From CAYULW01 sp964445815 (lineage in GTDB: Bacteria; Bacteroidota; Bacteroidia; Flavobacteriales_E; Vicingaceae), in the NCBI GenBank assembly GCA_964445815.1, contig CAYULW010000003.1, forward strand, positions 124,001 to 188,000: a stretch of 64,000 bases of DNA, given 5' to 3'. Every line of letters begins with the position of its first letter. The first letter of the stretch is position 1. The position numbers were made by a program, and so were the translations under genes. A model generated the notes under the pieces. That model saw only the letters and a program-made list of their open reading frames with translations. It had not been told where the DNA came from and did no database searches. This document shows positions 17,875 through 26,935 of this stretch, one piece after another.

Positions 17875-18937
17875 AATAAAGACCATTGCCCTTCTCATTT
17901 TTTGCTTTCAGCTAGGGAAAACTATGGCCTTTGAAGAGAAGAAAAAGGTCACCTGCGGTTATGATATTGATAAAACCGCCTCAATAGAACTCACCAATCA
18001 ATATGGAGACATTGAGATTGTTCAATGGGAAAAGGACAGTATAAGATTAGAAGCTACAATTGTGGTTAATTCAGACGATCAGGAAGATCTTTCCGAATTG
18101 ATGGATATGGTGGAGGTGGATTGTGCGGGTAATCGCACGAATGTGGTTATAGAGACCAAATGGACAGATGCCTCAAGCATGTGGAAACGAGGATCAATCG
18201 ATCTAAAAAAGCGGTATGGCTCAGACAATAAACTGGTGATCAATTATAAGGTCTACATGCCGGTAACGTGCAGATTGTCTATCAATAACCGCTTTGGTGA
18301 TGTGTATTTGCCAAGCTATAAAGGACCGCTTAGAGTGGTCTTGGCACATGGAGATTTGAGAGCGAGGACAATAGAAGATGCGCGGCGCATAGAAGTGAAG
18401 TATGGGAAAATTCTAATCAAACATTTGGTTCAGGGTTTGGTGAAGCTAAGTTATGGTAACTTAATTGTAGATCAGGCAGAGCGAGTGACTTTGGAAAGTA
18501 AGTCTTCAGACATAGAAATGTTTAAAGTAGAAAAATTGTCTCTGGAAAGTAGAAACGATGACATCCGTTTAGAAGACATTGCCAACCTTCGAGGTGAACT
18601 GACCTACACTCAATTGCGTGTTAAAATGATTAGCAGGTTAGTTGATCTGAACACCAGTTATGGAGATGTTACTTTAAAGCAAATACAAAGCGGATTCTAT
18701 AGCATAAGAATAGATGGAAGCAATACAGATTATGATCTGGAGTTTTTGGAAGGCAGTGCATTTCAATTTTCTGTTGAATCTTCAGGAGGTAAAAGTGTCT
18801 CCTTTATGAAAGATGCACAATTCACGACAGAAGAACAAGAGGGCAATACCAATTACATTAAGGGTTATCTAAAACAAAAAGATGCCAGTCCGATTGTAAA
18901 TATCGTTTCTAAAAACGGGTATATCTCATTTTATTAA
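17855..18937 (+). CDS. Exported DUF4097-like beta-helix protein
   Basis: A protein of 360 residues. A signal peptide (KIKTIALLIFCFQLGKTMA) precedes a domain with recurring short strand units of the type xxSYGDVxLKQI, NRFGDVYLPSYKG, YGNLIVDQAERV and KSSDIEMFKVEKL. These resemble the DUF4097/putative adhesin family, which folds as a right-handed beta-helix. Such proteins are commonly found next to ECF sigma and anti-sigma genes in Bacteroidota. The start could be the ATG at 17855 (20-base overlap with the anti-sigma gene) or the one three codons later (17864). Function unknown; it may be an envelope sensor or a regulon member. Confidence 0.7.
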   Translation: MEQMQYKIKTIALLIFCFQLGKTMAFEEKKKVTCGYDIDKTASIELTNQYGDIEIVQWEKDSIRLEATIVVNSDDQEDLSELMDMVEVDCAGNRTNVVIETKWTDASSMWKRGSIDLKKRYGSDNKLVINYKVYMPVTCRLSINNRFGDVYLPSYKGPLRVVLAHGDLRARTIEDARRIEVKYGKILIKHLVQGLVKLSYGNLIVDQAERVTLESKSSDIEMFKVEKLSLESRNDDIRLEDIANLRGELTYTQLRVKMISRLVDLNTSYGDVTLKQIQSGFYSIRIDGSNTDYDLEFLEGSAFQFSVESSGGKSVSFMKDAQFTTEEQEGNTNYIKGYLKQKDASPIVNIVSKNGYISFY

Positions 18938-18993
18938 GAGGTTTAAATCAGTTTCTGCCTTGATTCTGTTAGAGTATCAGGACGATATTCAAG

Positions 18994-19024
18994 TTTGAAC
19001 TCATTTGCCGATTGATTAATTTTG
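18994..19024 (+). promoter_or_regulatory. Bacteroidota-type promoter for icmF
   Basis: TTTG at 18994-18997, a 19-base spacer, then TAATTTTG at 19017-19024, a full match to the phylum's -33/-7 consensus (TTTG...TAnnTTTG). Transcription would begin a few bases downstream, which rules out the TTG codon at 19022 as the translation start and supports the ATG at 19049. Confidence 0.7.
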
Positions 19025-19048
19025 CATTCCTTTCAAAATTGGAATGTT

Positions 19049-22000
19049 ATGCAAACTGTAGCACCTTATAAACCAAAACACAAAGTCCGAATCGTTACTG
19101 CCGCCTCATTATTTGATGGGCATGATGCAGCCATCAATGTGATGCGAAGAATCATACAATCTACCGGTGTGGAGGTGATTCACTTGGGGCACGATAGAAG
19201 TGTACAGGAAGTCGTCGAGACAGCCATTCAAGAAGATGCCAATGCCATTGCCATGACCTCTTATCAGGGTGGGCACATTGAGTATTTCAAGTACATGTAT
19301 GATTTGCTGAAAGAAAAGGGTGCTAACCACATCAAAATATTTGGAGGCGGAGGCGGAGTGATTCTGCCTGATGAAATCAAAGAATTGCACGACTATGGCA
19401 TCACGAAGATTTATTCGCCTGACGATGGCCGTGAAATGGGTCTACAGGGCATGATTAATGATTTGGTAGAGCAATCCGATTTTCCAACCGGACAAAACTT
19501 AAACGGAGAGATCAATCATCTAGAAGAAAAAGATTTCAGATCAATTGCAACTTTAATATCAGGTGCGGAGAACTTTCCAGAAGCTTCGTCTTCAATATTG
19601 GATGAAGTGCATAAGAAAGCCGATAAAGTTCAGACACCGGTTTTGGGAATAACAGGAACAGGTGGAGCAGGTAAATCATCTTTAGTGGATGAGCTAGTTC
19701 GTCGCTTTTTAATTGATTTTAAGGACAAAACAATTGGTATCATATCAGTAGACCCTTCAAAACGGAAGACCGGAGGTGCTTTATTGGGCGACAGAATTCG
19801 CATGAATTCCATTCGTAACGAGAGAGTTTTCATGAGGTCTTTAGCAACGCGACAAAGCAATTTGGCACTTTCTAAGCATGTGAAGGAAGCCATTTCTATT
19901 TTGAAAGCGGCGAAATATGATCTCATTATTCTGGAGACTTCAGGTATAGGTCAATCAGATACAGAAATAACTGAGCACTCTGATTTAAGTCTGTACGTCA
20001 TGACACCTGAATTTGGTGCTGCCACTCAATTGGAGAAAATTGACATGCTAGACTTTGCTGACGTCATTGCCATCAACAAGTTTGACAAGCGAGGCGCATT
20101 GGATGCTATTCGGGATGTCAAAAAGCAGTATCAGAGAAATCATCAATTGTGGGAGACCAAGCCGGAGGATATTCCTGTTTATGGAACGATCGCTTCTCAA
20201 TTCAATGACCCGGGAATGAATCAGTTGTATAAAAAGTTGATGGATGTTTTGGTAGAGAAGACAGGTGCTGACCTGAAATCGACTTTTGAGATTACAGATG
20301 AAATGTCTGAGAAGATATTCGTTATTCCTCCAAAGCGTACAAGGTATTTAGCAGAAATATCCGAAAACAACAGGAAGTACGATGAATGGGCAGAAGAGCA
20401 AACTCAAGTCGCTCAGAAATTGTATGGTATTCACAAATCCATAGAGTCGATAAGAGAACTGGATCCTGAAGATAAGGATCGCCTGATAAAAGGACTTCAG
20501 GAGAGCTTTGAACAATTGAAGCTTAACCTCGATCCAAAGAATTGGAAAATCATTGAAGAATGGGAGACAAAGAAGAAGCGCTACTCGGATGAAGTATTTA
20601 CTTTTAAAGTAAGAGACAAAGAGATCAAGATGGAAACTCATACAGAGTCTCTGTCGCACTCCAAAATACCTAAAGTGGCTTTGCCTAAATACGCGGCTTG
20701 GGGCGATGTTTTGAAATGGAATCTACAAGAAAATGTACCTGGTGAATTCCCTTATACTTCAGGTTTATTCCCATTTAAGAGAAAGGGCGAAGATCCCACG
20801 CGAATGTTTGCAGGAGAGGGTGGACCGGAAAGAACCAACCGTAGATTCCATTATGTGTCTTTGGGTTTACCTGCGAAGCGTTTGTCTACTGCTTTTGATT
20901 CTGTAACCTTATATGGGAACGACCCTGATTATCGTCCTGACATTTACGGGAAGATTGGTAATTCGGGAGTGTCCATTTGTTGCTTGGATGATGCTAAGAA
21001 ACTGTATTCCGGTTTTAACCTGGCCGACCCTATGACCTCTGTGTCTATGACGATAAACGGTCCCGCACCCATGCTTTTGGGCTTTTTCATGAATGCTGCT
21101 ATAGATCAGCAATGTGAGCTTTACATTAAAGAACAGGGCCTGGAAAAGGAAGTCGAAGCCAAGATTAAGGCCATTTACAAAGCCAAAGACGTTGATCGTC
21201 CGGCTTATCAAGGCGATTTGCCAGAAGGAAATGACGGTTTAGGATTAATGTTACTAGGTGTTACCGGAGATCAGGTATTGGAGCATGCAGTTTATGAAAA
21301 AATAAAAAAGGAAACCATAGCTGTCGTTAGAGGAACAGTTCAGGCTGATATTTTAAAAGAAGATCAGGCACAAAACACCTGTATTTTCTCGACTGAGTTT
21401 GCTTTGCGTTTGATGGGAGATGTACAGGAATATTTTATTCAGAATGCCGTACGTAACTTCTATTCTGTGTCCATTTCAGGTTATCACATTGCCGAAGCGG
21501 GAGCCAATCCGATTACTCAGTTAGCATTTACGTTAGCTAATGGCTTCACCTATGTAGAATACTACCTGAGTCGTGGCATGGACATCAATGCTTTTGGTCC
21601 TAACTTGTCATTCTTTTTCTCCAATGGCATTGATCCTGAATATGCAGTAATAGGAAGAGTGGCTAGAAGAATATGGTCCAAAGCTTTGAAACATAAATAC
21701 GGTGCCAACTCAAGAGCACAAATGCTAAAGTACCATATTCAAACTTCAGGGCGTTCGCTTCATGCGCAGGAAATAGATTTCAATGATATCCGAACCACCT
21801 TACAGGCTTTATATGCGATCTATGACAATTGTAATTCATTGCACACCAATGCATACGATGAAGCGATTACAACGCCAACAGAAGAGTCAGTAAGGAGGGC
21901 AATGGCCATACAGTTGATCATTAACCGCGAGTTAGGATTGGCTAAAAATGAGAACCCGATTCAAGGCTCATTTATCATAGAAGATCTAACCGATTTGGTA

Positions 22001-22429
22001 GAAGAAGCCGTATTATCCGAATTCGATCGCATTACAGAACGAGGAGGAGTACTTGGAGCTATGGAAACCATGTACCAGAGAAGTAAGATTCAGGAAGAAA
22101 GCCTATACTACGAAGGGCTAAAACATAGCGGCGAATTCCCGATCATAGGTGTCAATACTTTCTTAAGCTCAAAAGGTTCTCCAACAGTTACACCGGGAGA
22201 GGTGATTAGAGCAACGAAGGAGGAAAAGGAGTATCAGATCAAAATGCTCGAGGCTTTACATAAGGGTAATGAAGAAAAGGCAGATCTTGAATTGAGAAAA
22301 ATTCAGGAAAAGGCCATTCAAAATGCAAACATCTTTGAAGCATTAATGGAGGCGACAAAATATTGCTCTTTGGGTCAAATCACTTCAGCATTATTTGAAG
22401 TTGGTGGGCAGTATAGAAGAAATATGTAA
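19049..22429 (+). CDS. icmF: Fused isobutyryl-CoA mutase (B12 domain, G-protein chaperone, mutase)
   Basis: About 1,126 residues. The order of domains is that of IcmF: an N-terminal cobalamin-binding domain (SLFDGHDAAINV, whose DxH supplies the lower-ligand His at about residue 25; GGGGG loop near 100); a MeaB-type GTPase (P-loop GITGTGGAGKSS at about 200-211, ETSGIGQSD, NKFD); and a TIM-barrel mutase domain (SGLFPFKRKGEDPTRMFAGE, YHIAEAGANPITQLAF). IcmF interconverts isobutyryl- and n-butyryl-CoA using adenosylcobalamin. The GLFPFKR stretch carries Phe where methylmalonyl-CoA mutases have Tyr, consistent with a non-carboxylated substrate. The frame is open from a TTG at 19022, but that codon lies in the promoter, so ATG 19049 is preferred. 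A lipoprotein gene follows after 2 bases. Confidence 0.92.
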   Translation: MQTVAPYKPKHKVRIVTAASLFDGHDAAINVMRRIIQSTGVEVIHLGHDRSVQEVVETAIQEDANAIAMTSYQGGHIEYFKYMYDLLKEKGANHIKIFGGGGGVILPDEIKELHDYGITKIYSPDDGREMGLQGMINDLVEQSDFPTGQNLNGEINHLEEKDFRSIATLISGAENFPEASSSILDEVHKKADKVQTPVLGITGTGGAGKSSLVDELVRRFLIDFKDKTIGIISVDPSKRKTGGALLGDRIRMNSIRNERVFMRSLATRQSNLALSKHVKEAISILKAAKYDLIILETSGIGQSDTEITEHSDLSLYVMTPEFGAATQLEKIDMLDFADVIAINKFDKRGALDAIRDVKKQYQRNHQLWETKPEDIPVYGTIASQFNDPGMNQLYKKLMDVLVEKTGADLKSTFEITDEMSEKIFVIPPKRTRYLAEISENNRKYDEWAEEQTQVAQKLYGIHKSIESIRELDPEDKDRLIKGLQESFEQLKLNLDPKNWKIIEEWETKKKRYSDEVFTFKVRDKEIKMETHTESLSHSKIPKVALPKYAAWGDVLKWNLQENVPGEFPYTSGLFPFKRKGEDPTRMFAGEGGPERTNRRFHYVSLGLPAKRLSTAFDSVTLYGNDPDYRPDIYGKIGNSGVSICCLDDAKKLYSGFNLADPMTSVSMTINGPAPMLLGFFMNAAIDQQCELYIKEQGLEKEVEAKIKAIYKAKDVDRPAYQGDLPEGNDGLGLMLLGVTGDQVLEHAVYEKIKKETIAVVRGTVQADILKEDQAQNTCIFSTEFALRLMGDVQEYFIQNAVRNFYSVSISGYHIAEAGANPITQLAFTLANGFTYVEYYLSRGMDINAFGPNLSFFFSNGIDPEYAVIGRVARRIWSKALKHKYGANSRAQMLKYHIQTSGRSLHAQEIDFNDIRTTLQALYAIYDNCNSLHTNAYDEAITTPTEESVRRAMAIQLIINRELGLAKNENPIQGSFIIEDLTDLVEEAVLSEFDRITERGGVLGAMETMYQRSKIQEESLYYEGLKHSGEFPIIGVNTFLSSKGSPTVTPGEVIRATKEEKEYQIKMLEALHKGNEEKADLELRKIQEKAIQNANIFEALMEATKYCSLGQITSALFEVGGQYRRNM

Positions 22430-22431
22430 TC

Positions 22432-23208
22432 ATGAAGCGACTTATCTTACCATTTCTAGTTTTATCTTTTCTGGCTTGTAACAATCAGGAAAAAAAAGCA
22501 ACAGAACAAAAACAGGAAGCTGGACTGATTGAAAAAATTGAAGCCAAACATCACAAGGATAGATACTATAATTATGAGATGGTTCAGTTTGATCTTCATC
22601 TTGTGTTTAAGGGGAAAGTCCGTTTTGATGGAACAGTTTACATGAGTCCGGATGGAGGTATGGTGCGAATGGAAGACAGTTCTAAAGTAATGATTTGGGA
22701 TGGTCACAATGCCTATACTTCAGATAGCAGCGCGAAGTCAATGAAAAGAACCAGATTTGATCTGTTGACCTGGTCTTACTTTTTTGCTGCACCCTATAAA
22801 TTATCCGATCCGGGAACCAGATTTGAGGATCAGGGAACAAGAAACTTGAACGGAACACCTTTCAATGCCGGATTACTCACCTTTGATAAAGGAACAGGGG
22901 ATAGCCCAGACGACTGGTATGTTGTCTATGCTACTCAAGAAGAACATTTACTGGCAGGGATGGCATACATTGTGACCTATCGAACTGCTAAGAAAGATGC
23001 AGAAAAAGATCCACATGCCATTACTTATGAAGCCTATACAGATGTGCAAGGCATACCAATCTCTACGCAATGGAACTTCTGGTCATGGAATGAATCTGGG
23101 GACTTGAATAGATTGTTAGGTTCAGGTGTTATCAGTCAAGTGGAGTTTAAAAAAGTAGAGGAAGACTTGTTTAAGCCTTCCTCTAATCTAATTCTTGCTA
23201 AAAAGTAA
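22432..23208 (+). CDS. Lipoprotein of unknown function (DUF6503-like)
   Basis: A protein of 258 residues. The N-terminus MKRLILPFLVLSFLAC contains a lipobox with Cys16, so it should be an acylated lipoprotein. The mature part is rich in beta-strands and aromatic residues (YYNYEMVQFDLHLVF, VRFDGTVYMSPDGGMVRM, WDGHNAYTSD). It resembles Bacteroidota lipoproteins annotated as DUF6503, but I hold that family name loosely. It starts 2 bases after the icmF stop, so it is co-transcribed with it, although no functional link is evident. It ends 2 bases before the convergent gene's stop. Confidence 0.65.
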   Translation: MKRLILPFLVLSFLACNNQEKKATEQKQEAGLIEKIEAKHHKDRYYNYEMVQFDLHLVFKGKVRFDGTVYMSPDGGMVRMEDSSKVMIWDGHNAYTSDSSAKSMKRTRFDLLTWSYFFAAPYKLSDPGTRFEDQGTRNLNGTPFNAGLLTFDKGTGDSPDDWYVVYATQEEHLLAGMAYIVTYRTAKKDAEKDPHAITYEAYTDVQGIPISTQWNFWSWNESGDLNRLLGSGVISQVEFKKVEEDLFKPSSNLILAKK

Positions 23209-23210
23209 CT

Positions 23211-23780
23211 TTAATCTATTCCTAGCATTCCTTCTTTAAGGTCTTCATCAGCGGGCTCGTTGCAAAACCAAATGCCAAATAAAGCCTTTTTAAAAGCCAA
23301 ACCTTGAATGCTAGTGATCAATTTTCCGTTCTTACTGACTGTTACCCCTTTTTCGGGCAGGTAAGCAATCACATAATGATCTCCCTTTACAATTTCTTCT
23401 TTAAAGGCGTCTTTAAACTGCTGAATTTCATTTTTTAAAGCTGCGGTTTTGCCTTTTGTGGATTTTTCAAAACCCTCATTCACAGCTGATATCATCTTTT
23501 CGCTTGTAATCAATCCCGAAACAATATCCAAAGTAATGGCCATAGGCTCATCCTTATCAATAACCTGATTGGCATCGGAAGTTTTGCTCTTTAAATATAA
23601 AGCACCTACATACAAGTCGAGGAACAACTTTTCTCTCAAACCGGCACCATTAAAATCTAGGGTTTGAGAGCCAACTGTAATTGATTTAGCAGGAGTTACT
23701 CCCGATATTTCTTCTTGTGCGGATACATTAGCAAAAAAGCTAAAACAGATCAGTCCAATAATTAATTTTTTCATTGTCAT
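23211..23780 (-). CDS. Chalcone isomerase-like exported protein
   Basis: A protein of 189 residues with a signal peptide (KKLIIGLICFSFFANVSA, then QEEI). The mature sequence matches the bacterial chalcone-isomerase-like fold family: LDFNGAGLREKLFLDLYVGALYLK, followed by a segment with SEKMISAVNEGFEKS, then YLPEKGVTVSKNGK and KALFGIWF near the end. Bacterial members lack a proven flavonoid reaction and probably bind a small molecule or fatty acid in the periplasm. The start may be the ATG at 23780 or the one two codons later (23774, MKKLIIG). A promoter-like TTG-N19-TAAATTGG lies at 23791-23820 (read on the minus strand). It converges with the lipoprotein gene, leaving only 2 bases between stops. 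Confidence 0.8.
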   Translation of the reverse strand: MTMKKLIIGLICFSFFANVSAQEEISGVTPAKSITVGSQTLDFNGAGLREKLFLDLYVGALYLKSKTSDANQVIDKDEPMAITLDIVSGLITSEKMISAVNEGFEKSTKGKTAALKNEIQQFKDAFKEEIVKGDHYVIAYLPEKGVTVSKNGKLITSIQGLAFKKALFGIWFCNEPADEDLKEGMLGID

Positions 23781-23790
23781 ATATTTTTGT

Positions 23791-23820
23791 CCAATTTAAG
23801 AATTTGTTTTTGGCTTTCAA
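23791..23820 (-). promoter_or_regulatory. Candidate Bacteroidota-type promoter for the chalcone isomerase-like gene
   Basis: On the minus strand TTG, a 19-base spacer, then TAAATTGG, which is one mismatch from TAnnTTTG. It lies 11 bases before the ATG at 23780, giving a very short leader. Confidence 0.4.
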
Positions 23821-23834
23821 GAATCATTCCAATG

Positions 23835-24449
23835 CTAATACTTCTCATAAACATTGGAAAAAATGAGTTGTTTACGCAAAATACAGGATACCATGTGAAT
23901 GTTTGATTGAGCATTTAATGTTTGCTGTATATCAGGAAAAGAAACGATTTTTCCATTTGTTGTCAGATTGATAAATAGAATGACTGCTCTGTCATATAAT
24001 TGCCTCAGCCAATGTTTGGAGTATGTAAAATCAGAAACAAGGATGATTCCCTTTTTTCTTGTTTTTCTGATGATGAATTCGATTTCGCTCTCTAAATCAG
24101 ATTTGTTGTAGAGGTCTAGATAAAAAAAAGCGATTATACAATCGTATTTTTTTTTGAGATAAGTTCTACTTGTTAAAAAGCAGATTTGGCTTTCTTTTTC
24201 CTCGGGTGTATTTTTCTTAGCGAGTCTTAACATTTCATGAGAGGTATCCAAATAATCAATTTCTATATTTGGGTTGATCTCCCACAATTTATTTAGGAAT
24301 TGACCGGATCCTCCTCCAATAATTAGGCAGTTATTCTTGGTTTTTAGATGAAAGAGTTGTGATTCATGTGCCTTTGAAATTTCATTGAAGGAGATTATCT
24401 TAGCCAAGAGATCGTAGAAAGGAGCAATGCGATTGTAATTGTTTAGCAT
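23835..24449 (-). CDS. Class I SAM-dependent methyltransferase
   Basis: A protein of 204 residues. The SAM-binding signature is present: NNCLIIGGGSGQFLNKL (motif I, GGGSG), IEIDYLDTSHEMLRLAKKN (acidic residue after strand 2), and a motif II-like YDCIIAFFYLDLY. The C-terminal half is shorter than usual and carries a hydrophobic segment (RAVILFINLTT). The substrate cannot be read from the sequence. Its ATG is only 14 bases from the GTG of the divergent DUF3667 gene, so each gene's promoter must overlap the other's coding region. Confidence 0.75.
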   Translation of the reverse strand: MLNNYNRIAPFYDLLAKIISFNEISKAHESQLFHLKTKNNCLIIGGGSGQFLNKLWEINPNIEIDYLDTSHEMLRLAKKNTPEEKESQICFLTSRTYLKKKYDCIIAFFYLDLYNKSDLESEIEFIIRKTRKKGIILVSDFTYSKHWLRQLYDRAVILFINLTTNGKIVSFPDIQQTLNAQSNIHMVSCILRKQLIFSNVYEKY

Positions 24450-24463
24450 AAATTAAGGTCAAG

Positions 24464-25216
24464 GTGCAAGATACAAGAACTTGTTTAAACTGTGGAGTGG
24501 AGAATGAGGGACATTTTTGTTCGAATTGCGGGCAAAAGTTGGTCTTGTCGCGAATCTCATTTTATGATGTTATTTTAGAATTCTTAGGAACAGTGTTTAA
24601 CCTCGACTCTCCTTTTCCAAAGACAATAAAGCAATTGATATTGAATCCCGGTGGAATGATTAATTCATTTATTAAAGGACAAAGGAAAACCTATTACTCA
24701 CCCATCAGGTACCTTATACTCTGTCTCTTTATAAGTATTCTTTTTGGAGAACTAATTGGCTTTGATCCGATAGCCAATCAAGAGGCCATGGATACAAGAG
24801 GGCAAAATGAGTTGAATAATCAAGGTTATCAGGTTGGTCGGTTTTTATCAGACTACCTAAACTTTTTTAGTCTTCTTTTCCCAATTTGTATTGCTGTTGT
24901 GTCTAGACTCTTTTTTTGGCGACTTAATTATAATCTTGCAGAGCGAACTGTTTTCGGTTTCTTTATTGTTGGTCAATATGTTCTACTTTCTCTTATTCCC
25001 ATTTCTTTAAGTTTAATTAGTCCTTATCTATTCTTACTGAACTATATATTAACGATTGTCTATTTGACTTATGGGTTTTATAGTTTTCATGATATAAACA
25101 TTAAGTTTGTTCGCTTCATTAAATCGATTTTTTCTGCAGTAGTTTCGATAGTAGTTTTTTATGCTACTTCATACTTTTTTGCATATCTAATAATGCGTTC
25201 GATAGGTTTGATTTAA
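24464..25216 (+). CDS. DUF3667 family membrane protein with N-terminal zinc ribbon
   Basis: A protein of 250 residues. A zinc ribbon at residues 8-24 (CLNCGVENEGHFCSNCGQKL, CxxC-x9-CxxC) is followed by LNPGGMINSFIKGQRKTYYSP, the hallmark segment of the DUF3667 family, and then four or so hydrophobic membrane helices (YLILCLFISILFGELIG, FSLLFPICIAVVS, VLLSLIPISLSLIS, AVVSIVVFYATSYFFAY). The start is a GTG with AAGGTCAAG upstream. The function of the family is unknown. It is followed at 1 base by a family 2 glycosyltransferase and then a methyltransferase, so it may help with lipid-linked glycan handling; that is inference from position. Confidence 0.8.
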   Translation: MQDTRTCLNCGVENEGHFCSNCGQKLVLSRISFYDVILEFLGTVFNLDSPFPKTIKQLILNPGGMINSFIKGQRKTYYSPIRYLILCLFISILFGELIGFDPIANQEAMDTRGQNELNNQGYQVGRFLSDYLNFFSLLFPICIAVVSRLFFWRLNYNLAERTVFGFFIVGQYVLLSLIPISLSLISPYLFLLNYILTIVYLTYGFYSFHDINIKFVRFIKSIFSAVVSIVVFYATSYFFAYLIMRSIGLI

Positions 25217-25217
25217 T

Positions 25218-25955
25218 ATGATAAAAGGAAAGAAAGTAGTTGTAGTGATGCCGGCGTACAATGCCTCTAAAACACTTGAGATGACTTATAATGAGTTGAA
25301 TCAAGACCTTATAGATGAGGTGGTTGTGGTGGATGATTGTAGCCTAGATGATACATCTGAAAAAGCGAAAAATTTGGGTATTAAGCATGTCATTCGACAT
25401 GAAAAAAATACAGGTTATGGTGGCAATCAGAAAACCTGTTACAACAAAGCACTTGATTTGGGTGCAGATATTGTCATTATGGTTCATCCGGATTACCAGT
25501 ATACGCCTAAATTACTGCCATCCATGTGCTACATGATTGCCAATGAACTCTTTGATGTAGTACTTGGCTCTCGCATTTTAGGAAAAGGGGCGCTAAAGGG
25601 CGGTATGCCGCTTTATAAATATGTGTTTAACCGTTGTTTGACTTTATTTCAGAACATTATGATCGGCGCAAAACTCTCTGAGTATCATACAGGGTATAGA
25701 GCATTTTCAAGAAAAGCACTAGAATCAATCGATTACATGGCCAATTCAGACAATTTTGTTTTTGACAATCAAATGTTGTCACAGTTGATTTATAAGAATT
25801 TTGAAATAGGAGAAGTGACTTGTCCGACAAAGTATTTTGATGAAGGTTCTTCTATTAATTTTAAGAACAGTACGATCTATGGATTAGGTGTTTTGAGTAC
25901 TTCAATTAAGCACAGGTTGCAAAAAATGGGCTTCTCTTTCAGAATCTATAAATAG
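25218..25955 (+). CDS. Family 2 glycosyltransferase (polyprenyl-phosphate glycosyltransferase-like)
   Basis: A protein of 245 residues. GT-A fold motifs: VVVVMPAYNASKTLE at the N-terminus, VVVDDCSLDDT (first DD), NTGYGGNQKTCYNKAL, and MVHPDYQYTP, where HPD stands in the usual DxD position. LGSRILGKGALKGGMP and YHTGYRAFSR follow. These are typical of dolichyl/undecaprenyl-phosphate sugar transferases without C-terminal membrane helices. It probably transfers an activated sugar to a lipid carrier at the cytoplasmic face. It starts one base after the DUF3667 stop, and its own stop overlaps the next gene's GTG by one base (TAGTG), indicating translational coupling. Confidence 0.88.
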   Translation: MIKGKKVVVVMPAYNASKTLEMTYNELNQDLIDEVVVVDDCSLDDTSEKAKNLGIKHVIRHEKNTGYGGNQKTCYNKALDLGADIVIMVHPDYQYTPKLLPSMCYMIANELFDVVLGSRILGKGALKGGMPLYKYVFNRCLTLFQNIMIGAKLSEYHTGYRAFSRKALESIDYMANSDNFVFDNQMLSQLIYKNFEIGEVTCPTKYFDEGSSINFKNSTIYGLGVLSTSIKHRLQKMGFSFRIYK

Positions 25956-26920
25956 TGAGTTTGGAAGAGGGTAATTGTATATACTGCAATTCTAAAGCTG
26001 CTGAGTTTCAATTTGAACTCAGAGATATTTTTGAGGATAATTATAAGCTCTTAAAATGCAATGCTTGCCAAACACGATTTCTGTCTCCACCTCCTTCTGA
26101 TGAACAGCTAATTCAGGCTTATGGTCGCGATTACTACGGAGAAGGTGATCAAAAGTTCAATAAACTCACACAGTACATTTTAGACGCTCTCAAAAAAAGG
26201 TCGAGTCATTACTTTACAAAACATCTCAGAGAAAATGATAAAATTTTAGACATAGGCTGTGGTGACGGAAGTTTCTTAATGGCTTTGAAGCAAAGAAAGA
26301 ATTTAGAACTTTTTGGTCTTGAGATTGAAGGGGAATCGGCGAATAGAGCAAGAACAAAAAAGGCAATCAATCTAAAGATTTCTGAGTTTAAAGAAGAGAT
26401 TTATGATGCTGATCTGTTTGATGCAATTAGTATTATTCATGTTTTTGAGCATCTGCCTCAACCTAGAATGGCATTAAAAGAAATACATCGAATTTTAAAA
26501 AGGGATGGTATCTTCTTTATAGAAATTCCCAATATCGAGAGTTGGCAAGCAAAATTATTTGGTAAAAATTGGCTACACTTAGATCCTCCGCGACATCTGA
26601 ATATGATGTCTCCAAATACTTTGATCAAGGAGCTGGAAAATATAGGTTTTCAAGTCATTGATAGCAAACATAGCTCGATTCAATTTGGACCTTATGGAGC
26701 ACAACAAAGTACATTAAATGCTCTGGGTTTTAAACGAGACTTGCTTTATGAATACCTTAAAGACAATAAAAAGTATTGTGAAAATTCATCTGTTGCTAAA
26801 TTGAAACTGATGCAAACCTTTCACTGGCTGACTTTTCCTTTCTTTGTTTTTACTGATTTTCTAGCCTCAAGATTCAAACGAGGAGCGATAATTCTGTTGA
26901 CATTGAAGAAAATGCACTAA
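25955..26920 (+). CDS. SAM-dependent methyltransferase with N-terminal zinc ribbon
   Basis: A protein of 321 residues starting with GTG, coupled to the glycosyltransferase stop. Residues 7-42 hold paired cysteines (CIYCNSKAAEF ... LLKCNACQTRFLSPPP), a zinc-ribbon-like knuckle. A SAM-binding domain follows: DKILDIGCGDGSFLMAL (motif I), LFGLEIEGESANRA, and FDAISIIHVFEHLPQP with a His that is common in this family. PRHLNMMSPNTLIKELENIG is a conserved late motif of Methyltransf_23 proteins. Relatives are frequent in glycan and lipopolysaccharide gene sets. The substrate is unknown. Confidence 0.85.
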   Translation: MSLEEGNCIYCNSKAAEFQFELRDIFEDNYKLLKCNACQTRFLSPPPSDEQLIQAYGRDYYGEGDQKFNKLTQYILDALKKRSSHYFTKHLRENDKILDIGCGDGSFLMALKQRKNLELFGLEIEGESANRARTKKAINLKISEFKEEIYDADLFDAISIIHVFEHLPQPRMALKEIHRILKRDGIFFIEIPNIESWQAKLFGKNWLHLDPPRHLNMMSPNTLIKELENIGFQVIDSKHSSIQFGPYGAQQSTLNALGFKRDLLYEYLKDNKKYCENSSVAKLKLMQTFHWLTFPFFVFTDFLASRFKRGAIILLTLKKMH

Positions 26921-26935
26921 CTTTAAAGAAAAAAC

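Noticed and set aside
19022..19048. TTG start for icmF at 19022
   Set aside because: The codon falls inside the -7 box of a well-matched promoter, so it would not be in the mRNA.
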